From positions 992,001 to 1,056,000 of the forward strand of contig JAQSEB010000004.1 in the NCBI GenBank assembly GCA_030063045.1: a stretch of 64,000 nucleotides of DNA, written 5' to 3'. Both the position numbers and the translations under genes were made by a program. Of this stretch, positions 61,645-64,000 are shown piece after piece (within the stretch, counting starts at the first letter, position 1; each line of letters begins with the position of its first letter). The notes below the pieces were generated by a model that worked only from the letters and a program-made list of their open reading frames with translations, was not told the DNA's origin and did no database searches. The DNA is from Pratylenchus scribneri. Lineage: Eukaryota; Nematoda; Chromadorea; Rhabditida; Pratylenchidae.

Positions 61645-63546
61645 TTAACAAAAATTGAGTCTTCGTTGTGCTTGGCGAGTATTTGGGGTTGAGATTTTAT
61701 TTTGGAATGGTCTTCGAGGTGAACGTGAAATACTGCGAGCTCTCGTTGGTGATTTGAACGGGGATTTGGTGGTGCTGCAAGAAGGTGATGCCGTAATTTC
61801 TGCCTTTTTCCTTGTATTGTCCAATTGACGCAAACAAAATTGAGCCTCCGAAATGGGAAAACCCAGTTTGACTTTACAATGCAATTCGCCGTGTTCCGCA
61901 GAAATTAGCACCAAATGGGAGCTAAAAATACAAATAAAATTGTTAATTAAAAAAAATTTACTATGAAATTTCGCGAAGATGTTCAAAAGCAGGCAAAAGT
62001 GAAAGAGGATGGATCATTTCTGATGAACACATCATTTTATAATGTTCCAAAATCCTTTTAAATGTTGTTTCTTCCAATGCATATTCATAGAGGATTAGCA
62101 CCAATGCCCGGAATATCAGCTCTTCGTGCTTGGATAAAGCGGCAATAAATTCCATTCGAATTGAGGAAATTGATTCGTTGATTGCCTCCAAAACCTAATT
62201 TAAATTAAAAATAAATGCCAAATTCTATTAATTATTTACATGTTCTGGCAGAATAATAATTTCTTTTTTGTCTTCATTTTCCGCTTTTGCAATTGCCAAA
62301 TCAATGGAATGTCTCATCAGTTGAAAAGCTTTCCGAATATCGCCCGAAATTGATGCAATCTATCAAAAAATGAGTTAATTTTATATGGATTTTTGGATTA
62401 CCTTTTTGGATGCCAATTCAATTGTTTTTCCATTTATTGCCGGCGATCCCTTTATCCGATTTCTCAAAATTTCTTCAATTTGTTGAAATTCATATGGTTG
62501 GAAGATCAGCTTATTTCCACCCTAAATTAATTTATTCGGTTCATTTATTAGAGTAAAAAACTTGCCATTCTGCTAACAATTCTCGGGGAAAATGTTCGCT
62601 CTGCCAAGTCCAAAGTATTGGAAATTGCAATAACCAATAATTTTGAATGTTCGAATTGGGCCCAATCAAAAACCGTATAAAGAACATCTTCCCGTTTTGT
62701 GTAAATCATATCAACCTAAAATTGGAATTATTTTCAGTATTAATTAAAACAAACTTCATCAATTAAGACCACAATGTATGGCTTGGTTTTCTTCTCTTCA
62801 TTTGTGAAATGATCATTCAAAAATTGCAGTGCATCCCTAAATTTGAATAAATAAAATTAGAAAATAAATGAGAAATAACTTTGGCGATATTTTCTTCCTG
62901 GCTCCAATGAGACCTTTCTTAACAGTTCTGAAGAGTCGCACATAAAGTAATTTTGGTTCCGACAATTCAAGGCCATTAACATTCAGAAAGTTAAATTTTT
63001 TATTCTCCTTTTTTAATTGTTCCACAACCTAAAATTTAAATTAATTATTGAATAAGTTGTAATATACTTTAAGGACGGATGCAGTTTTGCCTGTTCCTGG
63101 GACACCACTAATATATAATACACGCGAAATTGTTGCCAAATGCGGCTTCAACCCATTAAATATGAACTTTTTGATCTGAGAAAGTTCGTTTTCTCTATTC
63201 AATAGCACTTCTGGAATCTTAAATAAACGAATCTATATTTTAATTGTTTACTAAACAATACCATTGATGGATGAAGCAATCTCTTTAATTCTTGCAAAGG
63301 ACATATTTCATTAATATTATCGTCGTTTTGGGCTGGTTTTCTCTGAAAAAAATTGGTAAATGAAATTGTTAATAAACATTTTTCACCTTTTCTTGTTTTG
63401 CTCCATTTGTTCGCTTTTTAGTCGCTTTGGGTGCAGGATTTCTCTAATTAGGTTATTAGATTTTAGTAATTTAATAAAAAAATTACATTTTCTTGTTTTG
63501 TTGCACCATTTGTTGGCTTTTTAGCAGTTCTTTTGCGTAAATTCAT
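61645..63546 (-). CDS. orc-1: Origin recognition complex subunit 1 (ORC1)
   Basis: Seen: ATG at 63544-63546 (MNLRKRTAKKPTNGATKQEN), a short basic leader (KPTNGA repeated), IPEVLLNRENELSQIKKFIF, Walker A VLYISGVPGTGKTASVLK, FLNVNGLELSEPKLLYVRLF, Walker B PYIVVLIDEVDMI, FDWAQFEHSKLLVIAISNT LDLAERTFSPRIVSRM, IASISGDIRKAFQLMRHSID, winged-helix ISSIRMEFIAALSKHEELIF, EHGELHCKVKLGFPISEAQF, then a tail SPFKSPTRARSISRSPRRPF ending RRLNFC at 61645. Known: ORC1 is the AAA+ motor subunit that loads MCM at origins; these motifs match it over CDC6 (DLAER, sensor-2 GDIRKA). No BAH domain is visible: the leader before the AAA+ part is under 100 residues. The S/T-P-rich tail is unusual. First gene of the minus-strand run. 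Confidence 0.93.
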
Positions 63547-64000
63547 AATGATTTATCCTTATCAATTATCTCACTCAATCAATAATTCATCAATTAAAAA
63601 AAAGCTAAAATAAATCGAAGATTAAACACAAACACAATACAAAAGTACATTAATTAAATAGTAAATTCTCTATAATTAAAGTACTAGGGGTAGGGGCTAG
63701 GGGTAGGCGGTAGGGCTTGGTTGGTTTAATTTTCTGCTCTTTATTTGCAAAAGATAAAAGATAACTACCTATAATATCAATGATAAATGAGTGAGTGAGC
63801 AATGAATTTAGCATTGACCATTGAGCAATTATAATTAGAATTGCTAATTAATCAGAAAATTCACCAGCAGTAAATTCTAATAAAAAAAAACCATTTTTTA
63901 AAAATCTTGGTGCTGTGTGCTCTGTGCTGTCGCGTTCCGCAAAAAAAATTTTCACTTTGGACATTTTATCCAAACCGGTTTTCGCCTATTAAACCCGGTA
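63547..64000. other. Region upstream of ORC1 with G-rich repeat
   Basis: Presumed promoter of ORC1 and the run behind it. At 63685-63720 there is a G-rich stretch of CTAGGGGTAGGGGCTAGGGG type. No clear E2F site was identified by eye. No gene seen. Confidence 0.5.

Overview
This window is nuclear DNA of a nematode. The genes are broken up by many short introns with GT...TTTCAG or GT...TTTAAG borders. They include a KSAYMRFamide (flp-6) neuropeptide precursor, a cuticle collagen, two TWK-type two-pore K+ channels and a secreted fatty-acid-binding protein of the lbp type. A plant-parasitic tylenchid (cyst or root-knot type) would fit, but that is inference. All exon joins were made by eye, so gene spans are firmer than internal splice sites.

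Layout. 0-7.4 kb: three minus-strand genes, namely a PLC-beta (cut by the left edge), an SH2-pseudokinase and a claudin-like tetraspan protein. 7.4-16.3 kb: a long pyrimidine-rich stretch, flp-6, a 24-bp minisatellite and a cuticle collagen. 16.5-24 kb: a 2.9-kb array of ~30-bp repeats, a TASK-like K2P channel and a small tail-anchored coiled-coil gene. 24-30.6 kb: a Mutator-like DNA transposon with terminal inverted repeats; its spliced gene appears to join a DDE transposase to an OTU cysteine protease. 30.8-33.9 kb: mitoribosomal protein mL64 and ATE1 arginyltransferase, which has a duplicated exon pair. 34-36.2 kb: more minisatellite in the opposite orientation. 36.5-43 kb: a small secreted peptide precursor, a second K2P channel, a secreted FABP and a low-complexity nuclear-type protein. 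43.3-49.6 kb: INTS6, another minisatellite, a broken gene fragment and a GALK2-type kinase. 50-63.5 kb: six minus-strand genes with short gaps, in transcription order ORC1, an E2F, an ACAP-type ArfGAP (cnt-1), a small coiled-coil protein, a RING/B-box protein and an ANCHR-like zinc-finger protein; this could be a polycistronic unit.

Two things cut across the window. Foldback (MITE-like) elements of at least two families (F1, F2) sit mostly in introns. A set of minisatellites with different unit lengths (17-30 bp) shares a core CAGGCGGAATT (reverse AATTCCGCCTG), as if built from interchangeable modules. These arrays make long open frames on both strands that should not be read as genes.

The best candidates for something new are the transposase-OTU element, the SH2-pseudokinase that has lost its key residues in both domains, the modular minisatellite family, and the small peptide precursor ending in a two-cysteine loop.
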